Shown here in pieces: positions 14,932-24,056 of a stretch of DNA of 64,000 bases. Origin of the DNA: Phycisphaerales bacterium. GTDB lineage: Bacteria; Planctomycetota; Phycisphaerae; Phycisphaerales; UBA1924. Position numbers and translations under genes: made by a program. Each line of letters begins with the position of its first letter. Position 1 is the stretch's first letter. The notes below the pieces were generated by a model that was given only the letters and a program-made list of their open reading frames with translations, had not been told where the DNA came from and did not search any database. The stretch spans positions 50,575 through 114,574 of the forward strand of contig JADLBU010000035.1 in the NCBI GenBank assembly GCA_020847535.1, given 5' to 3'.

Positions 14932-17832
14932 ATGAGCGGGATCAGTTCATCCATCGGACCATTCAGCGGGATCAACAGCGGCCAACTCATCGAGCAGTTG
15001 CTCGCCCTCGAAGCCCGCCCGGTTCGGATCGCCCAGGGGCGACTCAGCCAGCTCCAGCTCCAGCAGACCGCGATCCTGGACATCAACTCGCGCCTGGCGA
15101 GCCTGCGGGATGCGGCGGCCGCGTTCCGGACCGCCAAGACGTTCAACATGACGACGGCGACGTCGAGCAACGACAAGGTCCTGACAGCGACCTCGACGAC
15201 AGCGGCCCAGCCCGGCACGTACCAGTTCATCGTGGACCGGCTGGTGACGACCCAGCAGATGCTCAGCCGCGGCTTTGCGGACAAGAGCTCTACCGGCCTG
15301 GGGGCAAGCCAGTTCACATTCGAGTCATCACAGGCCCGCCTCGATCGGGATGTGGCCCTGAGCGATTTGAACCACGGCAACGGCGTCTCTCGCGGCAAGA
15401 TCATCCTGACCGAGGGAACCAAGACCGCGACCATCGACCTTTCGAAGGCCGCGACCGTCTCCGAGGTGCTGGATGCGATCAACGGCAACGGAGTGGTCGA
15501 TGTGAAGGCCTCGGTGCAGGATGGCAAGCTGGTTCTCAAGCACCAGACCGGGCTTGCGTTCAGCGTGTCCAACGCCTCCGGCTACACGACCGCCGAGAGC
15601 CTGGGGATCGCCGGAACCTCGACGGGCGGCGGCGTCCTGACCGGCTCGACGGTCTACTCGCTCTCCGGCGCGACGACCCTGGGAGCGCTCAACGACGGGA
15701 ACGGCGTGGCGATCACAAGCGTCGCCGGCACCGGCGCGTACAACCTGAGCGTCAAGGTCACGATCGCGGGCAACACGACGGATGTGAAGGTCAACCTCGG
15801 CGAGATCTTCGAGACCGTCGATAACAAGCAGGTGGTGAAGGAGACGACCGTCTCGACCGTGGCGGGCGTCATCAAGCGGATGAACGATGCGCTGGATACG
15901 GCGGGCTTCACGCAGGTGCGGGCACGGATCTCTTCCGACGGCTCCCGGCTCGAGATGAGCGACAGCTCGGGCACGGTGACCGACATCCAGTTCGCCGAGA
16001 ACGCCACGCTCAACGACAACACCGCCGCCGAGCTTGGGCTGATGAGCGGCTCCTACGGCGCCGGGGTATTCACCGCGGCCAAGGTCTTCGCGGGCCTGAA
16101 CACCACGCTCGCAAACCGTCTCAACGGCGGCGCCGGGATCGCCGGCGACGGCGTCTTCAACATCACAGCTCGCGACGGCACGAGTTTCACGACCACCATC
16201 GACACCGACGGCACGCTCACGCAGATCGCCGAGCAGCTCCAGACGGCTTCGGGCACCGGCGCCAACGGCAAGCCACGCATCAGCGTCTCGGTCAACTCCA
16301 AGGGCACCGGCCTTCTGGTCACCGACAACACCGGCCTGACAACCTCCAACCTCATCATCCAGGGGACCGACGGCGTGGATACCGCCGACTCCCTGGGCAT
16401 CTCGACCGGCGCGATCGGCGTCGCCAGCGCCACCCACCAGGGCGACAACCTCCAGCACGCGTATATCTCCCGCTCCACGCTCCTCTCGTCGCTCAACGGC
16501 GGCAAGGGAGTCGGGACCGGCAAGTTCCGCCTGACCGATGGATTCGGGGTGACGGCGGTCGTCGACATCGGGGAGGACACCAAGAACTTCGGGCAGTTGA
16601 TCGACGAGATCAACTCGCAGGCCAGCGCCAAGAACCTCAAGCTCAAGGCCAGGATCAACGCCAACGGGGACGGCATCGTCATCGAAGAGAATGTCGGCAC
16701 CGGCCCGAAGGGGACGCTCAAGCTCAAGATCACCGACGAGACTGGCACGGTTGCAGGCGGCCTGAAAATCTCGGGCGAGGCGACCGGCCTCAACGCCGAC
16801 AACAAGATCGACGGCTCCTTCGAGCGTGTCGTGAAGTTCAGCGCCAGCGACACGCTGGAGGCCATCTCCAAGAAGATCAACGAGGCCGGCGCGGGGCTGA
16901 CGACCTCGATCATCAAGGATGGATCGGGCGCAGCGCCCTATCGCCTGTCGTTCGCGGCGACCACATCCGGGCGCGCGGGCCGCGTGCTGATCGACACCAA
17001 CGGCTTTGAACTCTCCCTCAACACGATGGAGAAGGGGGACGACTCCCGCGTCTTCTTCGGCTCGACCGACCCGGCCAAGGCGGTGCTGCTCAGCGGTGCA
17101 TCCAACACCCTCGACAGCGTGCTCCCCGGCGTCACCATCGACCTCAAGTCCGCCGATCCATCCCCGGTCGCCCTCACAATCGTCAGCGACTCATCGGGCA
17201 TCGAGGCCAAGGTCAACGACTTCATCACAACCTTCAATTCGCTGATCGAACGGATCGACCAGCAGCAGAGCTACAACGCCGACACCCGCGCCAAGGGGCC
17301 GCTCCTCGGAGATGGCACCACCAACTCGCTCCGGGTCGCCATGTTCAACACCATGCAGGCCCCCTCGCACAACATCACCGGCCGTTATCGTCGGCTCGCC
17401 GAGGTCGGCGTCGAGATCGGCAGCGGCGGCAAGCTCACCCTCGACACAGAAAAGTTCCGGGCCGCGCTCGCCGAGGATGCCAAGTCCGTCGAAGCCCTCT
17501 TCACCGCTCGCGTCCAGGACACCACCACCACCATCGACCTGGGCAACGGCATCACCGCGACCGATCCCAACGCCGCGGCGAGCTTCAGCTCACTCGGTGT
17601 CGTCGGCCAGCTCGAGGAGCTCGCCAAGCGATACATCGACCCCTCCAGCGGCCAGTGGACCGCCAAGAAGAAGGCCACCGACACCCTGATCGCCTCCCAG
17701 AACAAGCAGATCACCGGGATGAACGACCGGCTGGAAGCCCGCCGGGGCATCCTCCAGGCGCAGTTCCAGCGGATGGAGAAGGCGATCGCCCAGCTCCAGC
17801 AGCAGCAGTCGGCCCTGTCATCACTGGGCTGA
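14932..17832 (+). CDS. fliD: Flagellar filament cap protein FliD (very long)
   Basis: Forms the distal cap that folds flagellin subunits into the growing filament. The start at 14932 follows AAGGAGCGG and gives the typical N-terminus MSGISSSIGPFSGINSGQLIEQLLALEARPV. FliD_N spans about residues 8-110, and the terminal coiled-coil FliD_C about 700-960 (KVNDFITTFNSLIERIDQQQSYN ... EKAIAQLQQQQSALSSLG). Between them lies a long series of flagellin-hook-like repeats built around DLNHGNGVSRGKI, ALNDGNGVAITSV and SLNGGKGVGTGKF, each a G-x-G-V turn after a beta hairpin. At 966 aa it is nearly twice the usual 400-600, and the extra length is in the exposed middle. fliS follows after 61 bp. Confidence 0.93.
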   Translation: MSGISSSIGPFSGINSGQLIEQLLALEARPVRIAQGRLSQLQLQQTAILDINSRLASLRDAAAAFRTAKTFNMTTATSSNDKVLTATSTTAAQPGTYQFIVDRLVTTQQMLSRGFADKSSTGLGASQFTFESSQARLDRDVALSDLNHGNGVSRGKIILTEGTKTATIDLSKAATVSEVLDAINGNGVVDVKASVQDGKLVLKHQTGLAFSVSNASGYTTAESLGIAGTSTGGGVLTGSTVYSLSGATTLGALNDGNGVAITSVAGTGAYNLSVKVTIAGNTTDVKVNLGEIFETVDNKQVVKETTVSTVAGVIKRMNDALDTAGFTQVRARISSDGSRLEMSDSSGTVTDIQFAENATLNDNTAAELGLMSGSYGAGVFTAAKVFAGLNTTLANRLNGGAGIAGDGVFNITARDGTSFTTTIDTDGTLTQIAEQLQTASGTGANGKPRISVSVNSKGTGLLVTDNTGLTTSNLIIQGTDGVDTADSLGISTGAIGVASATHQGDNLQHAYISRSTLLSSLNGGKGVGTGKFRLTDGFGVTAVVDIGEDTKNFGQLIDEINSQASAKNLKLKARINANGDGIVIEENVGTGPKGTLKLKITDETGTVAGGLKISGEATGLNADNKIDGSFERVVKFSASDTLEAISKKINEAGAGLTTSIIKDGSGAAPYRLSFAATTSGRAGRVLIDTNGFELSLNTMEKGDDSRVFFGSTDPAKAVLLSGASNTLDSVLPGVTIDLKSADPSPVALTIVSDSSGIEAKVNDFITTFNSLIERIDQQQSYNADTRAKGPLLGDGTTNSLRVAMFNTMQAPSHNITGRYRRLAEVGVEIGSGGKLTLDTEKFRAALAEDAKSVEALFTARVQDTTTTIDLGNGITATDPNAAASFSSLGVVGQLEELAKRYIDPSSGQWTAKKKATDTLIASQNKQITGMNDRLEARRGILQAQFQRMEKAIAQLQQQQSALSSLG

Positions 17833-17893
17833 GCCAACTCAAGACTCCACCGGCTGAAGAGCCGGGATCCCGCAACCGATAGCTCCCGTCAGA

Positions 17894-18328
17894 ATGACCA
17901 CTACCGCCGCCGCCAACGCCTACCTCCGCACCAAGGTCATGACCGCCTCCCCGCAGGAGCTGCGGTTGATGCTGCTGGAGGCGGCGATCAAGTTCGCTCG
18001 GCAGGGCCGCGAAGGGCTCGCCACCCGCAACTACGAGCAGATGTTCAACGGCCTGTCGCAGTCCCGGAACATCATCACGGAGCTGATCGTGACGGTCCGG
18101 CCTGAGCCCGATCCCAACCTAGCGGAGAAGGTTCGGAGTCTGTACGCATTCATCTACAGCCAGTTGGTCGAAACGAGCGTCTCCAAGAGCCTCACGCACT
18201 GTGATGATGCCATACGCCTGCTCGAATTCGAGCGAGAGACCTGGATGATGCTGATGAGCAAAGCCTCCCAGGAGCGGTCCGAGACGGGGCTCGACGCCTC
18301 CCCCAGCGCTGTAGCACGCAGCGCCTGA
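17894..18328 (+). CDS. fliS: Flagellin export chaperone FliS
   Basis: A 144-aa cytoplasmic four-helix chaperone that binds the flagellin C-terminus and prevents premature polymerisation before type III export. Family landmarks are the N-terminal ANAYLRTKVMTASPQELRLMLLEAAIKFARQG, the central RNIITELIVTV with SLYAFIYSQLVE, and the final helix around DDAIRLLEFERETWMML. Length is normal. It directly follows fliD, the common order. The flagellin gene itself is outside the window. Confidence 0.93.
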   Translation: MTTTAAANAYLRTKVMTASPQELRLMLLEAAIKFARQGREGLATRNYEQMFNGLSQSRNIITELIVTVRPEPDPNLAEKVRSLYAFIYSQLVETSVSKSLTHCDDAIRLLEFERETWMMLMSKASQERSETGLDASPSAVARSA

Positions 18329-18485
18329 CCGGAACCCATCAGAAGAGTTTGACCTCCAACGGCCGATCTTCGTTGCCCGGGCTGCAATGAACGGGAATCC
18401 CGGGCGTTATGATCTTATCGGGGCCCGTTGGGGATATTCTGCGCCGGTTGGGGAACGTCAAAAAGGTCATTGGAAGGAGCTTCTG

Positions 18486-19778
18486 ATGCGCTCTGTGCTG
18501 GGAATGAGGACGCGGTTTGGTGCGGCAGCGATCGCCGGTGTGGTTGGTCTGGTGACCTGTCTGGCTTCGCCGGCGCTCGCCCAGGGCGGCGGACGCGGAG
18601 GCCAGGGCGGGGGTCCCGGCGGCGGCATGCGGGGGATGATGGGGGACATGTTCTCCTCGCCGGTCACCACGCGCGAGATCGACCTGTTCACGCAGGTTGC
18701 CGGCCTGACCACCGATCAGAAGGACACCGCCAAGACCCTGCTGGAGGGGTACCAGGAGCAGTTCCGCGCCAAGTCCGCCAAGGTCCAGAAGGAAATGGAG
18801 AAGGTGCGGGAGAAGTTCCAGGACACCCGCGATCCCAGCGTCTGGCAGGACATGCGCGGCTCCATGCAGACCTTCCGCGCCGAGCGCAAGACGATGGAGG
18901 AGCAGTTCTTCAGCGACTTCAAGGCGATCCTGACCAAGGAGCAGGTCGAGCGCTGGCCGCTGATCGAGCGCGCGCATCGGCGCTCGCGCACCATGAGCCG
19001 GGGCATGATCTCCGGTGAGCGCGTGGATCTGGTCGAGATCATGGAATCATCCAAGTTCCCCGCCGAGGTGCAGGCGACCGTGCTCCCGGCTCTCTCGGAG
19101 TATGAGGAATCACTGGACCGTGAGTTGATCACCCGGAACCAGGCATACGACGAGGTGGCCGAGGCATTCTCGCAGGGCTCCCCCCAGGATGGGTTCGCCA
19201 AGGCGCAGGATCTGATGGTCAAGGGCCGGGATGCGAGCATGCGGGTGCGCGAGCTCAACCGCAAGTACGCCCGCCAGATCTCCGACTCACTGCCGGAAGA
19301 GTACAAGACGCCGTTTGACGACTCGGTCAAGCGCGCCAGCTACCCCGATGTCTATCGCAGCACCGATGCCGACCGGATGATCGCGGCCGCCGAGAAGTTC
19401 ACGGATCTCGACCAGGCCCAGAAGGACAGCCTCACCGCCCTTCGCGAGAACCGCGCCCGCACGCTTGCCGGCATCAACGAGAAGCTCGCGGCGGCGATCA
19501 CCGAGCGCGAGGAGAAGTTCGACCCGCGCCAGATGGGTCAGCGATTCGGCGGAGGCCGCGGCGGCAACGCCGGACGCGGAGGCGGTGGCCAGGGCAACAA
19601 CGCCGACGATCCGATCGGCGCCCTGCGTCGGGAGCGCCGCGAGCTGGACAACGCCGCCGAGGAGAGCCTCAAGAAGATCCTGACCAAGGAGCAGGTCGGG
19701 CGACTTCCCGAGGACGATGACAGCGGCGGAGATCGCCGCGGGGGTCAGCGCCGGGGCAACACGAACCAGGAGATCTGA
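18486..19778 (+). CDS. Secreted helical LTxxQ (Spy/CpxP-like) repeat protein
   Basis: A 430-aa exported protein. The ATG at 18486 follows GGAAGGAG and gives a signal peptide ending CLASPALA-Q. Gly-rich segments (about 34-50 and 355-380) frame a long alpha-helical, highly charged body with heptad-like patterning. LTxxQ-type motifs recur (LTTDQKDTAKTLLEGY, LTKEQVERWPLIE, LTKEQVGRLPED), the signature of periplasmic Spy/CpxP chaperones, but the protein is about three times their length. A periplasmic chaperone or metal-stress function is inferred by analogy only. It may be co-transcribed with fliDS (157-bp gap), and it ends at a strong terminator. Confidence 0.7.
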   Translation: MRSVLGMRTRFGAAAIAGVVGLVTCLASPALAQGGGRGGQGGGPGGGMRGMMGDMFSSPVTTREIDLFTQVAGLTTDQKDTAKTLLEGYQEQFRAKSAKVQKEMEKVREKFQDTRDPSVWQDMRGSMQTFRAERKTMEEQFFSDFKAILTKEQVERWPLIERAHRRSRTMSRGMISGERVDLVEIMESSKFPAEVQATVLPALSEYEESLDRELITRNQAYDEVAEAFSQGSPQDGFAKAQDLMVKGRDASMRVRELNRKYARQISDSLPEEYKTPFDDSVKRASYPDVYRSTDADRMIAAAEKFTDLDQAQKDSLTALRENRARTLAGINEKLAAAITEREEKFDPRQMGQRFGGGRGGNAGRGGGGQGNNADDPIGALRRERRELDNAAEESLKKILTKEQVGRLPEDDDSGGDRRGGQRRGNTNQEI

Positions 19779-19803
19779 CCAGTTCGAATCACGGTGATCG
19801 ACG

Positions 19804-19834
19804 ACGGGCGGGATAAAGATCCCGCCCGTATTTC
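19804..19834 (+). terminator. Rho-independent terminator
   Basis: Perfect 11-bp stem ACGGGCGGGAT / ATCCCGCCCGT with loop AAAG, then ATTTCATT. It lies 25 bp after the LTxxQ-protein stop and ends just before the 3' end of the convergent threonine dehydratase gene. Confidence 0.85.
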
Positions 19835-19864
19835 ATTGACACTTCAGCGTAAGGGTGTCGCGAC

Positions 19865-21097
19865 TCAACCACGGCCGGGAACCACAGCACACGAAAGCAC
19901 GCGGATGCCGTGATCCTGCAGAGAGCGATGGAGATCGGCGATGTGAGCGGCATCACGCGTCTCGACCGTGCAGACGACGCGGACGGTGGAGATGTCAGCG
20001 CCGCCGAAGGCGCGGTCGTGGTCGATGTGCTTGACGCTGGCTCCGGCGGCAGCGATCGCGGCCGCCAGGTCGGCCAGCCCGCCAGGGCGATCCGAGATCA
20101 CCGCCGTGAACTGCGTGAGCCGGCCGCCGGTGACCATGCCGTGCTCGATCACGCGGCCCATGATGGTCATGTCGATATTGCCGCCGGCGAGCACGAGGAC
20201 GACCCGCTTGCCGGCCAGGTTCTTGAGCTTGCCGGCGATGAACGCAGCCAGGGGCACAGCGCCAGCGCCCTCGACGATGCCCTTCTCGAGCTCGGCGAGC
20301 CTGAGGATAGCCAGCGCGATGTCTTCCTCCTCGACCAGTTCCACGCGATCGGTACGGTCCCTGGCGAGCGCAAATGCGCGAGCCCCGACTTCGGGCACCG
20401 CCAGGCCATCGGCAAGCGTGGGTCGCGGCTCGACGCGCACGGGCTTGCCCGCGGCGAGCGAGGCCTTGAACGTGCTGGCCCGCGCCGGCTCAACGCCGAC
20501 GATCTGCGTCCGCGGGTTTGCCGTCTTGACGGCCAGGGCGATCCCGGCGAGCAGGCCCCCACCACCGATAGGGACGATGATGGCATCTGGATCGGGAACT
20601 TGCTCGAGAATCTCGAGGGCGATGGTGCCTTGCCCGGCGATCACCTCGGGCCCGTCGAAGCCGTGAATGTAGCTCTGGCCCTCCGTGGCGGCGATCGAAT
20701 CGGCGAGCCTCTTGGCCTCGGCGATGTTGGCGCCTTCAAGTATGACCTTGGCGCCCAGCTCTCGACACCTGGACTGCTTGATGAGCGGGGCAAAGGTCGG
20801 CATCACGACGTTGACGGGGATTGAGAGTTCCCTTCCGTGGTACGCGAGCGCCAGGGCGTGGTTGCCCGCGGAGGCGGCGATCACTCCTTTGGCCCGGCGA
20901 TCATCGGGGAGCAGCATGAGCGCATTGCGCGCGCCGCGCTCCTTGAAGCTCCCAGTCGCCTGGAGGAACTCGAGCTTGCTGTAGATCTCGCATCCGCAGA
21001 GCTGCGAGAGCGCCTGGGAACGCTCGCAGGGGGATGAATAGATCCCAGCGGCGATCCGTTTGCGAGCGGCAAGGATGTGATCGAAGGTGACATCCAC
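19865..21097 (-). CDS. ilvA: Threonine dehydratase (biosynthetic type with ACT domain)
   Basis: PLP enzyme, about 410 aa, converting threonine to 2-oxobutyrate, the first step to isoleucine. I use the GTG at 21097 (VDVTFDHILAARKRI); the ORF's earlier residues are not conserved-looking and run through an intergenic hairpin. The PLP lysine is Lys52 in TGSFKERGARNAL. The glycine-rich phosphate loop IVPIGGGGLLAGIA and the late GGNIDM block are present. The last ~75 residues form one ACT-like domain (TAVISDRPGGLADLAAAIAAAGASVKHI), so isoleucine or valine control is possible. It is the last gene of the aspartate-family operon, 121 bp after the trifunctional gene, and draws on the threonine branch supplied by that enzyme. 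Confidence 0.9.
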   Translation of the reverse strand: MDVTFDHILAARKRIAAGIYSSPCERSQALSQLCGCEIYSKLEFLQATGSFKERGARNALMLLPDDRRAKGVIAASAGNHALALAYHGRELSIPVNVVMPTFAPLIKQSRCRELGAKVILEGANIAEAKRLADSIAATEGQSYIHGFDGPEVIAGQGTIALEILEQVPDPDAIIVPIGGGGLLAGIALAVKTANPRTQIVGVEPARASTFKASLAAGKPVRVEPRPTLADGLAVPEVGARAFALARDRTDRVELVEEEDIALAILRLAELEKGIVEGAGAVPLAAFIAGKLKNLAGKRVVLVLAGGNIDMTIMGRVIEHGMVTGGRLTQFTAVISDRPGGLADLAAAIAAAGASVKHIDHDRAFGGADISTVRVVCTVETRDAAHIADLHRSLQDHGIRVLSCAVVPGRG

Positions 21098-21148
21098 TCG
21101 GGCGAGTGTAGACGCGTGCGATGCCGATCCGTTCCATCGCAAAGGGCA

Positions 21149-21189
21149 GCCGGGCGTGGAGCGGGTTGAGAGCCCGCCCCACGCCCGGC
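21149..21189 (-). promoter_or_regulatory. Intercistronic GC-rich hairpin between the fusion gene and ilvA
   Basis: An 11-bp stem GCCGGGCGTGG / CCACGCCCGGC, extended inward by GCGGG/CCCGC across a bulge. In the transcribed minus direction no T run follows, so it is unlikely to be a simple terminator. It could stabilise or process the mRNA, or reduce readthrough into ilvA. Confidence 0.5.
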
Positions 21190-21218
21190 AAAGGGGAGGA
21201 AACTTGAGGAACAATGAA

Positions 21219-24056
21219 TCAGGCGATCACGACCGCCCCGAGCAGATCGGCGATCTGTATCGCGTTGGTCGCGGCCCCCTTGCGGAGCTGGTCCCCGCAG
21301 GCGAGCAGGCACCAGGAATCGCACTCGACCCCGGGACCGATCTTCGCGGCCGGATCCTGGCGCAGACGGCCGACCAGGACATCATCTCTGCCGGTTGCCC
21401 GCAGCGGCGTCGGGAAGCTGTTGCCGCCGCGATCGTCCACGATCGTGACCCCTGGCGCTTCGCTGAACGCCTCGCGGACCTGGGCCTCGGTCACCGGGCG
21501 GCTGAGGCGCACGGTGATCGCCTGTGTGTGGGCCCGCACCACCGGCACGCGAACGCATGTCGGCGTGATCGGCAGATCGGGATCGTTCCAGATCTTGCGG
21601 ACCTCATCGATGATCTTCTGCTCTTCGATGTTCAGTCCGGTCTGGGGATCGACCGCCGAATCGTGGCTGAAGACGTTGAATGCACACGGCTCCCGGAAGA
21701 ACGAGGGCGCCGGCTCGTGGCCCTCAAGCACTCGCCGCGTCTGGGAGCGGAGCTCATCGATGGCGCCCAGACCAGCGCCGCTGACGGCTTGGTAGGTCGC
21801 GACGATGAGCGACTCGACGCCGAAGGCCCGGCGCAGCGGATTGACCGCCGCACAGAGGATGACCGCCGAGCAGTTGGGGTTGGCGATCAGGCGCGGGCCG
21901 GTGGAACCCTCCGAAAGCTCCGAGCCGTTGATCTCGGGGACGATGAGAGGAATCTCGGGATCAAGCCGGAACGCTGAGGAATTGTCCACGACGTTTGCCC
22001 CGGCCCGGATCGCCGCCGGAGCGAACTTGCGAGCGATATCGGCGCTGGCCGCGAAGATCGCCAGGTTACTCCCCTTGAACGAATCCTCCTTGAGCGCCTG
22101 CACCAGCAGTTGCTCGGCGCCGTACGCCAGCGTGGTGCCGGCGGAATTCTCCGAAGCGAGCGCGACGATCGATGCGCTGGGAACTCCGCGGGAATGGAGG
22201 ATCCGCAGCGCCTCGCGCCCGACCGCGCCGGTGGCGCCGACGACGGCGATCCGCGGGGCGGGTCCGGACTTGAGTTCAAAGCTCACAACTTCCTGCGTGT
22301 TCGCGTGGGGGATTGCAGAGGCCGGCGAACAGACGGCCGGGAGTGTCGAACGGGTGAGACGACGAAGCTCCAGGAGATCGGCGAGCACGCTCTGGGCCGT
22401 CGGCCAGCGGCCTGCGCCCGTGCCGCGATGCGTGGAGGTCGATCCGTCAGAACATCGAATCACCAGGGCGTTCTCCGGACCACGCAGTGCGGCGAGCGGA
22501 TTGGGGGCTGAGAGCAGGCGCGGCTCGATCGATCCGACGATGCCCTCCGGTGTACGGCGAGCCGCGGCGACCAGGCGGATGACCTGATCGGTTCGCCGCT
22601 GGTCGAGCAGTTCCTGCACCGTCGCCTCGGAGATGCCGGTGCGCTGGAATTCGCGCCAGTCCACGCACTCTCCGAATGCGTGGAATGCAAGGATCGCGAG
22701 CTTCTGAGCCGCATCGATCCCTTCCAGGTCCGTTGAGGGGTCGGCCTCGGCGAACCCCTTGTCCTGGGCGAGCTTGACCGACTCGGCGAACGTGCGTCCC
22801 AGCGTCACCTGCTCAAGGATGAAGCTGGTGGTGCCGTTGATGACGCCCTCGACGCTGTCGATGAGGCGGTTTGAACCGGTCTCGCGGACGATCGCCTGCA
22901 CCGCCTCGACCAGCGGCGCTGCGCCGCCGACTGCCGCGGAATACCGCAGAGAGCCGCCGGTCCTGGATGCCAGATCTCGCAGCTCCGTACCGTGCTGGGC
23001 AATCAGGGCCTTGTTGGCGGTCACGATGTGCTTGCCGGCGCTGAGTGCAGCGCGGACGGCGTGATAGGCGGTGTCCACGCCTCCGAGCAGCTCGACGACG
23101 ACATCGTCCCCGCCGGCCTGGGCAGCGCGGAGGGCCGAACCAGTGAGCAGATCGGAGGAAATTGTCTGGGAACGCGTGCGGGCCGGATCGCGGACGGCGA
23201 TCCTGGTGATCGCAAAGTCCGATCCCAGCGGCTGAAGCAAGTCATGCACACCGCCGCCGACCGTACCGGCTCCCAGAAGGGCGATGCGGAGAGGTGAAGG
23301 GGCCTGTGTCGCCGTATAGAACTCATCGGGACCCGCTCCGACCAGCGAGACATCCCCGCGCTGGAAGGCACCGACTTCGAAAGTCAGGCTGCGATCCCGG
23401 GCGAGCCGGACGGCCTTGTGCTGGATAACGCCGCCATCAAGCGTCAGCGCGGTGCTCCAGGAGATCGTGCGGAATCGCTTCGCCGGCGGGCCGGGGAGCG
23501 CCGGATCCCGGTCGTAGAGGCCATCGACATCCTTGATGAGCCGGCAGCGATCGGCGCCAAGCTCGGCGGCGAGGAAGAGGGCGGTCAGGTCCGACCCGCC
23601 GCGGCCCAGCAGCGTGAACTGGTTGTCATCATCGACACCGACGAAGCCGGGGACGATGACGACAGGGGCTTCGTCGAGCGCCTTCTCGATGACCCGGCGA
23701 TCGATCGAGGCCGGATCGGCATCGATGCCAGCGCCGCGCGTGCGGAGCTGGATCGCCTGCGGACCAAGCACGCGAGCCGAGATGCCCGCCCGTGCGAACG
23801 CCAGCGACAGGAGCGAAGCGGTGGTGAACTCACCGGTCGCCAAGAGCAGGGCGCACGCCTTGTCATCGGTGGCATCGGTATACGAGCGTGCCTGGTTGAG
23901 CAAGCGATCGGTCGTGCCCTCGAAGGCCGAGACCACGATGACAACGCGGGATCCCTCGCGGACCCAGCGGTAGGCCTCGTGGACGCCCTGGCGGAGATCC
24001 TCCTCGTTGCGGAGGACCGAGCCGCCGAACTTCAGTACGGTCAGCGGGTAGCGCAC
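21219..24056 (-). CDS. Trifunctional aspartate kinase - homoserine dehydrogenase - aspartate semialdehyde dehydrogenase
   Basis: A single uninterrupted 945-aa frame with three enzymes. Aspartate kinase is residues about 1-250: KFGGS (9-13), LGRGGSD (150-156) and KDVDGLYDRDP. Homoserine dehydrogenase is about 255-570: GAGTVGGG (262-269), TANKA, VINGTTSFIL and GFAEADPSTDLEGIDAAQK. Aspartate semialdehyde dehydrogenase is about 601-945: GATGAVG (607-613), VDNSSAFR, catalytic Cys729 in NPNCS, TYQAVSGAG, His843 in RAHTQ and GAATNAIQIADLLG. All key residues I can check are present. Together they take aspartate to homoserine. The ACT domains that normally follow aspartate kinase or homoserine dehydrogenase are missing: domain 2 begins directly after domain 1. 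It overlaps the upstream cystathionine gamma-synthase gene by 16 bp, so translation is probably coupled. I know bifunctional ThrA-type fusions but no described enzyme of this composition. Confidence 0.93.
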   Translation of the reverse strand: MRYPLTVLKFGGSVLRNEEDLRQGVHEAYRWVREGSRVVIVVSAFEGTTDRLLNQARSYTDATDDKACALLLATGEFTTASLLSLAFARAGISARVLGPQAIQLRTRGAGIDADPASIDRRVIEKALDEAPVVIVPGFVGVDDDNQFTLLGRGGSDLTALFLAAELGADRCRLIKDVDGLYDRDPALPGPPAKRFRTISWSTALTLDGGVIQHKAVRLARDRSLTFEVGAFQRGDVSLVGAGPDEFYTATQAPSPLRIALLGAGTVGGGVHDLLQPLGSDFAITRIAVRDPARTRSQTISSDLLTGSALRAAQAGGDDVVVELLGGVDTAYHAVRAALSAGKHIVTANKALIAQHGTELRDLASRTGGSLRYSAAVGGAAPLVEAVQAIVRETGSNRLIDSVEGVINGTTSFILEQVTLGRTFAESVKLAQDKGFAEADPSTDLEGIDAAQKLAILAFHAFGECVDWREFQRTGISEATVQELLDQRRTDQVIRLVAAARRTPEGIVGSIEPRLLSAPNPLAALRGPENALVIRCSDGSTSTHRGTGAGRWPTAQSVLADLLELRRLTRSTLPAVCSPASAIPHANTQEVVSFELKSGPAPRIAVVGATGAVGREALRILHSRGVPSASIVALASENSAGTTLAYGAEQLLVQALKEDSFKGSNLAIFAASADIARKFAPAAIRAGANVVDNSSAFRLDPEIPLIVPEINGSELSEGSTGPRLIANPNCSAVILCAAVNPLRRAFGVESLIVATYQAVSGAGLGAIDELRSQTRRVLEGHEPAPSFFREPCAFNVFSHDSAVDPQTGLNIEEQKIIDEVRKIWNDPDLPITPTCVRVPVVRAHTQAITVRLSRPVTEAQVREAFSEAPGVTIVDDRGGNSFPTPLRATGRDDVLVGRLRQDPAAKIGPGVECDSWCLLACGDQLRKGAATNAIQIADLLGAVVIA

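Noticed and set aside
15328-16458. Minus-strand ORF of 376 codons
   Set aside because: Antisense shadow of fliD with no motif or RBS.
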